A stretch of DNA of 54,033 nt from DASZMX01 sp035551475 (GTDB lineage: Bacteria; Verrucomicrobiota; Verrucomicrobiia; Limisphaerales; Palsa-1400), in NCBI GenBank assembly GCA_035551475.1, contig DASZMX010000106.1:1-54033 (forward strand), read 5' to 3'. This document shows, in pieces, positions 35,567 to 43,775 of this stretch. A program made the translations under genes and the position numbers. How positions within the stretch are numbered: the stretch's first letter is position 1; each line of letters opens with the position of its first letter. The notes below the pieces were generated by a model, which was not told where the DNA came from, ran no database searches, and was given only the letters and a program-made list of their open reading frames with translations.

Positions 35567-35972
35567 ATTATTCCTCGACGCGGCATATTTGATTGCGCTG
35601 GCGCAGCCTCAGGACTCGCATCATCAAAAAGCGTTGATGCTGGCCGCCAATGTGCGCAGCAAGAGGGCTGCGATCGTTACGAACCGCGCGGTGCTGCTCG
35701 AGGCCGGAAGCGCGCTATCCCGGACGAGATTTCGCGCGGCAGCGGTGCAACTGATTAATTCACTTGAAAACGCTCGTTCGGTGAAAGTATTGCCGCTGAC
35801 AGAGGAATTGGCTCGTGCGGGTTGGGCATTATTTTGCGCCCGGCTCGATAAACAGTGGAGCTGGACGGATTGCATCTCCTTCGTGACCATGCGAGAGTTT
35901 CACATCCGGCAAGCTTTAACCACGGATGAACATTTTGAACAAGCGGGCTTCGTGGCCCTGCTCCGTCATTAA
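35550..35972 (+). CDS. PIN-domain toxin (VapC-like)
   Basis: At 140 residues it is a PIN-domain RNase. The acidic residues appear in LFLDAAYLIAL (Asp), LLEAGSAL (Glu) and WTDCISFVTM (Asp), with the late Asp in TTDEHFEQAGF. The start is TTG 35550 because GGAGG (35540-35544) lies 5 nt upstream and the peptide beginning LDLDSELFLDAAY fits the family; the open frame upstream is antitoxin sequence. Translation is coupled to the antitoxin. Target RNA unknown. Confidence 0.85.
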   Translation: MDLDSELFLDAAYLIALAQPQDSHHQKALMLAANVRSKRAAIVTNRAVLLEAGSALSRTRFRAAAVQLINSLENARSVKVLPLTEELARAGWALFCARLDKQWSWTDCISFVTMREFHIRQALTTDEHFEQAGFVALLRH

Positions 35973-35975
35973 TTT

Positions 35976-36833
35976 ATGCGACTGCTTGAAGCAATAGTTG
36001 AGGCAAATCATCGGGCGTTGGAAGGCGACGCGAAGGCGGGCCTGCATGTGGCGGATTTTCAGGATTCGCTGCCGCTGCTGGCGTTGACGTGCATTGATCC
36101 GCGGCTGAACCGGCTTTTTCCCGGCGTGCTGGCGTTGGGGGAGGACAACTTCGTTTGGCTGCGCAACGCGGGCAATATCATTTTCGACCCGACCAGCTCC
36201 ATGACGCGTTCGCTCGCGCTGGGCTGCGCGGTCAAAGGCGGGAAGGAAATCGCCATTATCGGCCACACGGATTGCCAGGTGCGCCATATCACCCAGGCGG
36301 ATTTGTTGCAGCGCTTTCAGACGCTGGGCGTGCCGCGCGATCATCTGCCGGAGGATTTGGCGGGATTTTTCGGGACGTTCACCAACGAGCGCGACAATGT
36401 CATCCGCAGCACGAACATCGTGCGGCAAAGCCCATTGATTGGGCCGCGCATCCCGGTGCATGGCCTTTTAATTGACACTGCCACCGGGCGGCTGGAGTGG
36501 GTGGTCAATGGTTATGAAGCCTTGGCGGCGACGGCGCCTCTCGGGCAAAACGCGGGCCCCTCCGCCCCGCTGCCGGGTTTTGGCCAGTTAGGATCGTTTC
36601 CCTCCGGCGAGTTGAAGTTTCCCGATCAACCGATTGGCTCGGTGACGACCAAAATCGGCGGGGCGCTGGCGGAGTTGGGGCAGGCCGCGGCCGAGGCCAA
36701 GGAAGAAGTTAAAAAACGCATGGAAGAAAGCGCGCCGCCCGTAAAACTGGCGCCGATCGATCCGCCGAAGCCGCCGCCGATTCCGACCAAGAGCGTCCAC
36801 ACCGGCAATTGGTCGGCGCGGATTAAACGTTGA
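35976..36833 (+). CDS. Beta-carbonic-anhydrase-like protein with Pro-rich tail
   Basis: At 285 residues the N-terminal 190 follow the beta-carbonic anhydrase pattern: zinc ligands Cys39, Asp41 and Arg43 in TCIDPRLNR, then His97 and Cys100 in IIGHTDCQVRH, with WLRNAGNII between them. These enzymes hydrate CO2. The family usually has CxDxR and HxxC, both present here. The C-terminal 95 residues are an Ala/Pro/Lys-rich extension (EEVKKRMEESAPPVKLAPID) with no homology I recognise. It starts 3 bp after the toxin stop and overlaps the dehydrogenase stop on the other strand by 11 bp. Confidence 0.8.
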   Translation: MRLLEAIVEANHRALEGDAKAGLHVADFQDSLPLLALTCIDPRLNRLFPGVLALGEDNFVWLRNAGNIIFDPTSSMTRSLALGCAVKGGKEIAIIGHTDCQVRHITQADLLQRFQTLGVPRDHLPEDLAGFFGTFTNERDNVIRSTNIVRQSPLIGPRIPVHGLLIDTATGRLEWVVNGYEALAATAPLGQNAGPSAPLPGFGQLGSFPSGELKFPDQPIGSVTTKIGGALAELGQAAAEAKEEVKKRMEESAPPVKLAPIDPPKPPPIPTKSVHTGNWSARIKR

Positions 36834-38352
36834 AGCGGACGCCCTGGGCCAGGGGCAAGGCGCGGGAGTAATTGATCGTGACGGTTTGGCGTCGCATATA
36901 ATTTTTCCAGGCGTCACTGCCGCTCTCGCGTCCGCCGCCCGTCTCTTTTTCGCCGCCGAAGGCTCCGCCGATTTCGGCGCCGCTGGTGCCAATATTCACG
37001 TTGGCAATCCCGCAATCGCTCCCCGCGGCGGAGAGAAACCGCTCCGCCTCGCGCAGGTCGTTGGTGAAAATGGCGGAACTGAGTCCCTGCGGGACGTCGT
37101 TGTGCCAGGCCAGGGCGTCGTCGAGTTTATCGTAGGCCATCAAGTACAAGATGGGCGCAAAGGTTTCTTCACGGATGATCTTGGCCTCGGCGGGAACGCG
37201 CGCCAGGCAGGGGGTGACGTATCGGCCGCCGGGAAAATTTCGACCGCGCAAGGGTTCGCCGCCATAAAGAATTTTTCCGCCTTCGGCCTGCGCCGACGCG
37301 AGCGCGGCTTGCATCTTTTCGACGGCGGACGGATGAATCAGCGGCCCCACCAGGGTCTTGGGGTTGAGCGGGTTTCCAATCGACAATTGCCGGTAGCCCG
37401 CCAGCAGTCGGCGCGTCAACTCCGTCTCGATCGAGCGATGCACAATCACCCGGCGCGTGCTGGTGCAGCGCTGGCCGGCGGTGCCGACCGCGCCAAAAAG
37501 AATCGCGCGCGTGGCCAGATCCAAATCGGCGCTCGGCGCCACAATTATGGCGTTGTTGCCGCCCAATTCGAGCAGCGCCCGGCCGAGCCGTTGCTGGACT
37601 TTCTGCCCGACATCGCGGCCCATCGCGGTGGAGCCCGTGGCGGAAATCAACGGCAACCGTGGATCAGCCACCATGCGTTCGCCGACTTCCGCGCGGCTGC
37701 CGATCGCGAGGCTGAACAGCGCCGGATCAACGCCGCACGCGCGGCAGACGCGCTCCGCGATTTTGATGACGGCAATGGCGCACAAGGGCGTTTGTTCGGA
37801 AGGTTTCCAAATCGTGGTGTCGCCGCAGACCGCCGCGAGGGCGCTGTTCCAGGCCCACACCGCCACGGGAAAATTAAAGGCGCTGATGATCCCCACCACG
37901 CCGAGCGGATGCCATTGCTCCAGCATGCGATGCTGCGGACGCTCTGAGGCGATGGTGAGTCCATATAATTGACGCGACAGCCCCACGGCAAAATCGCAAA
38001 TATCAATCATCTCCTGCACTTCGCCTTCGCCTTCGGCGAGGATTTTGCCCGCTTCGAAGGTGACGAGGCGGCCGAGATCGGACTTGGCGGCGCGCAGCGC
38101 GTTGCCAAATTGCCGGATGACCTCGCCGCGCTTGGGCGCCGGCAGCGTCTGCCACGAGGTGAAGGCGGTGCGCGCCTTTTCCGTCACCCGCTCGTAGTCC
38201 GCGGCCGTGGCCATTTGCACGCGCGCGAGGAGCTTGCCATCAATGGGAGAAATGCTTTCGAGGATGGGCCCGTGGCCAAACCAGGCTCCGTCAAAGGCGC
38301 CGGGATGGGTGGCGCGCAACCCGAGTTTTTTTAATAAAGGCAGGTGGGACAT
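36823..38352 (-). CDS. ALDH7-type aldehyde dehydrogenase (2-aminoadipate semialdehyde)
   Basis: At 509 residues this NAD-dependent aldehyde dehydrogenase has GVVGIISAFNFPVAVWAWN, SATGSTAMGRD, catalytic Glu in LLELGGNNAI and catalytic Cys in GTAGQRCTSTRR, as well as NIGTSGAEIGGAFGGEKETGGG. These match the ALDH7/antiquitin branch that oxidises 2-aminoadipate 6-semialdehyde. It lies 6 bp downstream of lysine 6-aminotransferase, so the two probably form a two-step lysine degradation operon. The substrate is inferred from context plus family. Confidence 0.88.
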   Translation of the reverse strand: MSHLPLLKKLGLRATHPGAFDGAWFGHGPILESISPIDGKLLARVQMATAADYERVTEKARTAFTSWQTLPAPKRGEVIRQFGNALRAAKSDLGRLVTFEAGKILAEGEGEVQEMIDICDFAVGLSRQLYGLTIASERPQHRMLEQWHPLGVVGIISAFNFPVAVWAWNSALAAVCGDTTIWKPSEQTPLCAIAVIKIAERVCRACGVDPALFSLAIGSRAEVGERMVADPRLPLISATGSTAMGRDVGQKVQQRLGRALLELGGNNAIIVAPSADLDLATRAILFGAVGTAGQRCTSTRRVIVHRSIETELTRRLLAGYRQLSIGNPLNPKTLVGPLIHPSAVEKMQAALASAQAEGGKILYGGEPLRGRNFPGGRYVTPCLARVPAEAKIIREETFAPILYLMAYDKLDDALAWHNDVPQGLSSAIFTNDLREAERFLSAAGSDCGIANVNIGTSGAEIGGAFGGEKETGGGRESGSDAWKNYMRRQTVTINYSRALPLAQGVRFNV

Positions 38353-38358
38353 CGTTCC

Positions 38359-39717
38359 TTAAAGGCGGCGCGCCTCGGCGCTGATGATTTTCACGGCGTC
38401 CTCGATGACGTCATCCGTCACGTCGAGCACGGGGCGCAGCCGGATGGAGCGCTCGCCGCAGCGCAAGACGAGCAGGCCAAGTTCGAAGGCGCCATTCCAA
38501 AAACGGTCGCGCATTTTTCCATTCGGCAAATCAAAGGCCAGGAGCAAACCGCTGCCGCGCACCGCCGTCATGATCGGGTTTTCGCGCGCGACGTTCTCCA
38601 ATTCGGCGCGAATCCGCGCGCCTTGCGCCGCGGCGTGGGCGACGAGCTTTTCTTCGTGGATGATGCGCAGAAAATGTTTGGAGCGGACGTAATCGCAGTA
38701 ATTGCCGCCCCAGGTGGAATTGATGCGGCTGGGCAGGCGGAAGACGTTGTCCTTGACCTCGTCGAGCCGCGGGCCGGCCATCACGCCGCAAACCTGCGCC
38801 TTTTTTCCGAACACCAGCAAGTCGGGCAAAACCTCCGCGTGCTGACAGCTCCAATTGCGGCCCGTCACGCCCATCCCGCACTGCACTTCGTCAAATATAA
38901 GGAGCAAATCATGCTCGTCGCAGAGGCGGCGCAATGTCCGCAGCCATTCGTCGCGAAAATGATTGTCGCCGCCTTCGCCTTGCACGGGCTCGATGATGAT
39001 CGCGGCAATTTGATGCGGGCGCTCGGCGAGGAACTGGAAAATTTGCGCCTCGGCTTTTTTTTCCTTCTCCACGGCCTGCGCCAGGCGCTGCGTCTCGGGC
39101 AGCGAAAAATCCAGGAAAGGGCTCGACACGCGCGGCCATGGGAATTTGGCGAACAAATCCGTTTTGCGCGGATCGGTGTTGGTCAGGCTCATCGTGTAAC
39201 CGCTGCGTCCGTGAAACGCGCCGGTGAAATGCAAAATCTCTGTCCCGCATTCACCGCGGCCGGCGGCGATATTCTTGCGCACCTTCCAATCCATCGCGGC
39301 CTTGAGCGCGTTTTCCACCGCGAGCGATCCGCCATCGATGAAGAAATACCGCTCCAACGGCGGCGCGCCCATCACTTCGGAAAACGTGCGAATAAATTCC
39401 GCGTAGGCAACGGAGTAAACATCCGGGTTGGCGACTTTGACCTTAGCCGCCGCGAGCAATTCTGCCTGGGTTTCAGGCAGGTCGAAGCGCGGATGGTTGA
39501 AGCCCACGGGCATCGAAGCGTAGAACGAATAGAAATCAATGTAGGATCGGCCCGTCGCCCCGTCCACTAAGCGGGAGCCGCGGCTTTGCTCAAGATCGAT
39601 GACCATTTTGAAGCCATCGACCAGCACGTGTTTCTCCAATTCCGACACCACTTCTCTCGGGGAAATAGCGTCAGGCGGAAAGGAGTCCGCGGGAGTGTCA
39701 CGCAACGTTGCGAGCAT
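38359..39717 (-). CDS. lat: L-lysine 6-aminotransferase
   Basis: At 452 residues this PLP class III aminotransferase moves the epsilon-amino group of lysine to 2-oxoglutarate, giving 2-aminoadipate semialdehyde. HFTGAFHGRSGYTMSLTNTD, IIEPVQGEGGDNHF, LIFDEVQCGMG and LLVFGKKAQV (PLP Lys) follow the LAT pattern, as does MVIDLEQSRGSRLVDGATG near the N-terminus. A TTG is in frame two codons upstream, but ATG 39717 is preferred. The ALDH7-like gene follows after 6 bp. Confidence 0.9.
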   Translation of the reverse strand: MLATLRDTPADSFPPDAISPREVVSELEKHVLVDGFKMVIDLEQSRGSRLVDGATGRSYIDFYSFYASMPVGFNHPRFDLPETQAELLAAAKVKVANPDVYSVAYAEFIRTFSEVMGAPPLERYFFIDGGSLAVENALKAAMDWKVRKNIAAGRGECGTEILHFTGAFHGRSGYTMSLTNTDPRKTDLFAKFPWPRVSSPFLDFSLPETQRLAQAVEKEKKAEAQIFQFLAERPHQIAAIIIEPVQGEGGDNHFRDEWLRTLRRLCDEHDLLLIFDEVQCGMGVTGRNWSCQHAEVLPDLLVFGKKAQVCGVMAGPRLDEVKDNVFRLPSRINSTWGGNYCDYVRSKHFLRIIHEEKLVAHAAAQGARIRAELENVARENPIMTAVRGSGLLLAFDLPNGKMRDRFWNGAFELGLLVLRCGERSIRLRPVLDVTDDVIEDAVKIISAEARRL

Positions 39718-39778
39718 GGACAATCCTATCGTAGCGGCATGCTCCTGACAAGCGGTGAATGGAGAATTCAGAATCCGC

Positions 39779-40936
39779 CTAACTCGGTCGCTTCAAAATA
39801 CGGTCGAAATCCTCGACGGGCTCGATCTCAATGCGGCCGGGCGCCGCAGCTTTAGGTTTGACGCTGGCGGTCTCGGGCGGCGGCGCGGGCGCCGGCAGCG
39901 GGACGGCGCGTTCCTGGTCCGGCTCGGCCTCCGGCTCCACGGCGAGCGTGTTGAATTGCGTCCGTTTATCCAGCCAGCCACGGTAGCGCGCGTACGTCCA
40001 CATGCCGTGTTCGGCGCCGGTTTCGATGCTGGACTGGATTTTGAAGAAATCGCGGTTGCGGATAAAATTCTTGATCGGATGCGTGGCGGTGAGCACTTCG
40101 CATTCGGGAATGAGCTGGTTGACGGCGGGGCGGAATTGCAGCCGTTGCGAAACGACGCCGATCAGGCAATCGGCCAATTGCGCGGCCACGCTGCTTTGGA
40201 TCTCGGCGGGAAAGGCGCTGACGACGCGTTGCAGGGCTTCCGCGCAATTGGCGGAATGCACCGTGGCCAGCACCAGATGGCCGGTTTCGGCCGCATTTAG
40301 TGTCAACCGCATGGTTTCGGGCTCGCGCATTTCGCCCACCATCAGCACATCGGGATCCTCGCGCAAACTGTCCAGCAACGCCTGTTCAAAGCTGGGGGTG
40401 TCCCGCCCAACCTCGCGCTGCCGGATGAAAGCGGTTTTTGGCCGGAACGTGTATTCGATCGGGTTCTCAATCGTCACGATATGGCGGGCTTCGCCGCCAT
40501 TGAGGGTTTGAATCAGCGCCGCGAGGGTGGTGGACTTGCCGCTGCCGGTCGGGCCGCTGATCAAAACCAAACCGTGCTGGTGTTGCACCATTTGTTTGAG
40601 GGACGGATGCAAATTGAGCGCCTCGAGGGAAAGCTGGAAGCCGGGCAGCAGCCGGATGGCAAAACCCACGCCGCGCGAGGTGTGGAGAATGTTGATGCGG
40701 CAGCGCACGCCTTCCATCGTGCGGGAAGTGTCAAAGGAGCGGCGCTGAAGAAATTGCGGCCATTCATCCGCGCCGATCAGGTCGCGCGCGGCTTCGAGGA
40801 GGACGTCGCCCCGCAGCGGTTCGCCGACGGAGCGAAGGCTGCCGCGGACTCGAAGCGCCGCAGCCAGCCCTGGCTCAAGATGAAGATCGCTTGCGCCCTC
40901 ACTCTTGGCCAGCGAGATAAGAGCGCGCAATGACAT
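39779..40936 (-). CDS. PilT-type twitching ATPase
   Basis: At 385 residues this secretion ATPase of the PilT/PilU class powers pilus retraction. SDLHLEPG near the N-terminus, Walker A SGPTGSGKSTTLAAL, Asp box ENPIEYTF, Walker B VLMVGEMREPETM and HLVLATVHSANCAEAL are all present. The C-terminal 60 residues are a Pro/Glu-rich extension not typical of PilT. No pilin or pilus assembly gene is nearby. It lies 61 bp upstream of lat on the same strand, a gap that holds no clear terminator. Confidence 0.92.
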   Translation of the reverse strand: MSLRALISLAKSEGASDLHLEPGLAAALRVRGSLRSVGEPLRGDVLLEAARDLIGADEWPQFLQRRSFDTSRTMEGVRCRINILHTSRGVGFAIRLLPGFQLSLEALNLHPSLKQMVQHQHGLVLISGPTGSGKSTTLAALIQTLNGGEARHIVTIENPIEYTFRPKTAFIRQREVGRDTPSFEQALLDSLREDPDVLMVGEMREPETMRLTLNAAETGHLVLATVHSANCAEALQRVVSAFPAEIQSSVAAQLADCLIGVVSQRLQFRPAVNQLIPECEVLTATHPIKNFIRNRDFFKIQSSIETGAEHGMWTYARYRGWLDKRTQFNTLAVEPEAEPDQERAVPLPAPAPPPETASVKPKAAAPGRIEIEPVEDFDRILKRPS

Positions 40937-40941
40937 GAGGC

Positions 40942-41265
40942 TTATTTCGCGTCTTTGTCAGATTCGATCTTGGTCAGCGTGATCGTCTTTTTGCCTTCCT
41001 TCTCGGAGACTTTGCCAGTCGCGGTGACTTTGGCGGGGCCGTGGCAGATGGATTCGTGGAAATCTTTGGCCACCGAGTTGTTCTTGGCGTAGTAGATGGT
41101 GCCGTCCGCCGTCTTGATGGCGCAACCGCACTTGTCGGTTTCCTTCATGCTGCACTTGGTGCACATGGCGTCGCCTTTGATGGTCATTTCTTCGGCGGCC
41201 AGCGCGGTGACGGCCATCGAGGCCACAAACATCGTGGCAACCACTGCTGCGAGTAATTTTTTCAT
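40942..41265 (-). CDS. Small secreted Cys-rich protein
   Basis: At 107 residues it has a signal peptide (MKKLLAAVVATMFVASMAVTALA) and a mature domain beginning EEMTIKGDAMCTKCSMKETDKCGCA, then FHESICHGPAKVTATGKVSE. Such small exported proteins with CxxC-type clusters are frequent in Planctomycetota and Verrucomicrobiota and resemble DUF6370-like OB folds; I am not sure of the family. Metal or redox binding is plausible. Its stop is 5 bp from the pilT start on the same strand. Confidence 0.8.
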   Translation of the reverse strand: MKKLLAAVVATMFVASMAVTALAAEEMTIKGDAMCTKCSMKETDKCGCAIKTADGTIYYAKNNSVAKDFHESICHGPAKVTATGKVSEKEGKKTITLTKIESDKDAK

Positions 41266-41429
41266 AGAATATCGATTCAATTGTCTGACGCGCCCCAGGG
41301 CGCAAGTGTTCAACTGCAATATTTGGTTGGAGATAAGCCGCCTTCATACTAGCAGGTGGCCCGCCGCGCGCAACTGCTTTCGGGCGGCTTGGCGGTTGCT
41401 TCATCCTGGCCTTGGACTAACATTCCCCG

Positions 41430-41639
41430 ATGACTGCGGCCGACGTGATTGAAGAAATTAAGCATCTGCCTCCCACCGATCAAGCGCAGGTCATTCAATT
41501 TACCGTGGAATTGGCGCGCCGTCGCCAACTCACCCCACAGGAACTCGGAAAGTTGGCGGCACAACTCGCCCAAGCCACCGATCCTGCAGAAATCGTCCGT
41601 TTAAAGTCCGCCATGCCCCGCGGATTTTACGGCGAATAA
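41430..41639 (+). CDS. Small DUF2281-like protein, possible orphan antitoxin
   Basis: At 69 residues it begins MTAADVIEEIKHLPPTDQAQVIQFTVELARRR, the same xxLPxxxQxxVxxF pattern as the antitoxin at 35333. No toxin gene follows before aldolase. It may be an orphan antitoxin or the relic of a lost module. Confidence 0.6.
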   Translation: MTAADVIEEIKHLPPTDQAQVIQFTVELARRRQLTPQELGKLAAQLAQATDPAEIVRLKSAMPRGFYGE

Positions 41640-41744
41640 AGTGAAGTGGCGCAAGGGCGCTGCGGCTGGCCAATCTTTTTCCTTTTTTTTCGCGCGGGGC
41701 TTTTTAAGCTGTGGGCGATTCGCGAGAAGAAGTGAATCCAAACT

Positions 41745-42710
41745 ATGCCACTAACACATACGAAAGACTTGTTCGCCAAAGCGTTGAAAGGGAAATACGC
41801 GTTGGGCGCATTCAACGTCAACAACATGGAGCTGCTCCAGGCCATCATTGAAGCCTGTGAAGAGGAAAAAGCTCCGGTCATGCTCCAGATTTCCAAGGGG
41901 GCGCGGCAATATGCGCACCCGGTTTATTTGAAGAAACTTATCGAGGCGGCAGTCAGCCTCTCCAACATCCCCATTGCCGTCCATTTGGACCACGGCGATT
42001 CTTTCGAGCTGTGCAAGGAATGCATCGACGAAGGGTTCACCAGCGTGATGATCGACGGCAGCCACGAGCCCTTCGAAAAGAACGTGGAAGTTTGCAAACG
42101 GGTCGTCGAATACGCCCATAAACACAACTGCGTGGTGGAAGGCGAATTGGGCATGCTCGTGGGCGCCCAGCACGATGACGGCGAAGAAGGCGGCAGCTAT
42201 TCCAAAGGCGGCGTCTATACGCATCCTGATGAAGCTGTGGCTTTTGTGCGTCAGACGGGGGTTGATTCCTTGGCGGTGGCGATCGGCAATTCTCATGGCG
42301 CCTACAAGTTCAAAGGCGAACAGCGTTTGGACTTGGAGCGTTTGAAGGCGATCAAGAAGGCGTTGATGGACGCCGGCATGGGCGATTATCCGCTGGTATT
42401 GCATGGAGCCTCCAGCGTCCCCAAGGAAATCGTCCAAGAAATCAACAAATACGGCGGCAAGATGGGTGAAGACACCGCCGGCGTGCCCGAAGCGGATATT
42501 GAAGTCGCCCGGCGCGTGGGATGCACGAAGGTGAATATCGACACCGATTTGCGCCTCGCGATGACGGCGGCCATTCGGAAGGTGTTCGCTGAAAACCCGA
42601 AGGAATTTGATCCGCGCAAGTATCTCAGCCCCGCGCGCACCAAGGTCAAAGACCTCGTGCGCCACAAAGTGCGCGATGTGCTCTGCTGCGCGGGCCACGC
42701 TTTTGACTAA
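41745..42710 (+). CDS. Class II fructose-bisphosphate aldolase
   Basis: At 321 residues it is a zinc-dependent aldolase that interconverts fructose 1,6-bisphosphate with two triose phosphates. LGAFNVNNMELLQAIIEA, VHLDHGDSFELC (Zn His), GELGMLVGAQHDD, IGNSHGAYKF (Zn His), LHGASSVPKEI and KVNIDTDLRLA are all present. The length and GASSVP point to the class IIB-type subgroup (Fba-like). No strong Shine-Dalgarno is seen; GAAG lies 17 nt upstream of the start. Confidence 0.94.
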   Translation: MPLTHTKDLFAKALKGKYALGAFNVNNMELLQAIIEACEEEKAPVMLQISKGARQYAHPVYLKKLIEAAVSLSNIPIAVHLDHGDSFELCKECIDEGFTSVMIDGSHEPFEKNVEVCKRVVEYAHKHNCVVEGELGMLVGAQHDDGEEGGSYSKGGVYTHPDEAVAFVRQTGVDSLAVAIGNSHGAYKFKGEQRLDLERLKAIKKALMDAGMGDYPLVLHGASSVPKEIVQEINKYGGKMGEDTAGVPEADIEVARRVGCTKVNIDTDLRLAMTAAIRKVFAENPKEFDPRKYLSPARTKVKDLVRHKVRDVLCCAGHAFD

Positions 42711-42736
42711 GCGAGCCTTGGGCTAAACTCCGCGCC

Positions 42737-43237
42737 TTATTCTCCGGGCTTCAGAAAGACGACTTTCAATTTGCCCGGGGGCGCGGAGGGCTGGGTGAAT
42801 TTGTCCACCAAGCTGGGCGCGTTGGCCGGGGCCGGCGGGGCGGGCGCCGGTTTCTCGGGAGCAGCCGCCGGTTGCAGCGCGGAATGCAGGGCGCTTTCCA
42901 CCAGTTGCGTGCAATGAATCTTCACCGGCGGCAGGGGGCCCAGGTCCTGGGCCAAGTCCTGCGCGCGCAAAGCCATGACTTCCTCGGCAGTTTTGCCGCG
43001 AATCATTTCCGTGGCGAGACTGGCGACGGCAATGGCCGTTTCGCACCCGAAACTTTGAAAAGTGGCGCGATCCACGACTTTGCGGCCCGCCTCTTCCTTG
43101 AACTTGATCCAGAGCCGCAGCATGTCGCCGCACGCCGCGCTGCCGGCGGTGCCGACGGCGTCGGCATTCGCCATTTCGCCGAGATTTTTAGGGTCGCGCA
43201 GGGCCTCTTCGATTTTCTTTTGATAATCCTCGCTCAT
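42737..43237 (-). CDS. NifU/IscU-like Fe-S scaffold with Pro/Ala-rich tail
   Basis: At 166 residues the first 115 follow IscU/NifU-N, with the three cluster-binding Cys in AACGDML, FQSFGCETAIAVAS and KIHCTQLVE. The first Cys-Gly-Asp carries the conserved Asp. A Pro/Ala-rich tail of 50 residues follows. It starts within the stop of the rhodanese-like gene (ATGA overlap), so it is the last gene of the sufS group. sufU is another scaffold in this locus, making this a second, different one. Confidence 0.82.
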   Translation of the reverse strand: MSEDYQKKIEEALRDPKNLGEMANADAVGTAGSAACGDMLRLWIKFKEEAGRKVVDRATFQSFGCETAIAVASLATEMIRGKTAEEVMALRAQDLAQDLGPLPPVKIHCTQLVESALHSALQPAAAPEKPAPAPPAPANAPSLVDKFTQPSAPPGKLKVVFLKPGE

Positions 43238-43773
43238 GAAGTCATTTCCAGCCGGTAACGCGGCATGCTGGCGTCCGATTCCTTGGCCCAGGCATCGATG
43301 CCGCCGCGCAAGCAGCGGACATTGGTGAAGCCCTGGCCGGTAAAATACGCCGCGGCATCCAGGCTGTGCTGCCCGCGATGATCGTAAATCACAAATAAAT
43401 CTGTGCGCGGCCAATGCGCGAGGATTTCCTGCATCACCGGCTGCGAAAGCAAGAGGGCGCCTTCGATGCGCGTGGCTTCAAACTCTTCCCGGCTGCGCGC
43501 GTCCACCAGTTTCACGGGGCCTGCCTGGCGCAGCGCCGCCAGTTGCGCGGGTGTGATCTGCATGGCGTCATCCTGCTGCTGGCTTTCCTCCAAATGCCGC
43601 ACGACTTCCGCAGCGTCGAGGCTGTGGCGCTGGCAGAGGCTGGCGAGCGTTTCCTCGGCGGGAAACGCGCAACTCGCGCAGCCGCCCAAATGATAGCGGC
43701 GAAACAACGCCCGTAGCGCTCCCGGAACGGCTTCCAGGATTTCCTTCATCGTGTTTTCCGGACGAATTTGCAT
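43234..43773 (-). CDS. Rhodanese-like protein lacking the catalytic Cys, with N-terminal CxxC domain
   Basis: At 179 residues it has two parts. Residues 1-60 resemble DUF1858: RALFRRYHLGGCASCAFPAEETL, with Cys32 and Cys35 as a CxxC pair. Residues 75-179 are a rhodanese fold (KLVDARSREEFEATRIEGALLL). The active loop reads YDHRGQHS, so the sulfur-carrying Cys is Asp131 and classical sulfurtransferase activity is not expected. It lies 2 bp after sufS and overlaps the scaffold gene by 4 bp. Transfer through the CxxC pair is speculative. Confidence 0.8.
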   Translation of the reverse strand: MQIRPENTMKEILEAVPGALRALFRRYHLGGCASCAFPAEETLASLCQRHSLDAAEVVRHLEESQQQDDAMQITPAQLAALRQAGPVKLVDARSREEFEATRIEGALLLSQPVMQEILAHWPRTDLFVIYDHRGQHSLDAAAYFTGQGFTNVRCLRGGIDAWAKESDASMPRYRLEMTS

Positions 43774-43775
43774 GT

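Noticed and set aside
35333..35972. Larger defence island around the toxin-antitoxin pair
   Set aside because: Neighbours are flotillin and carbonic-anhydrase-like housekeeping genes; no restriction, CRISPR or abortive-infection genes are present.
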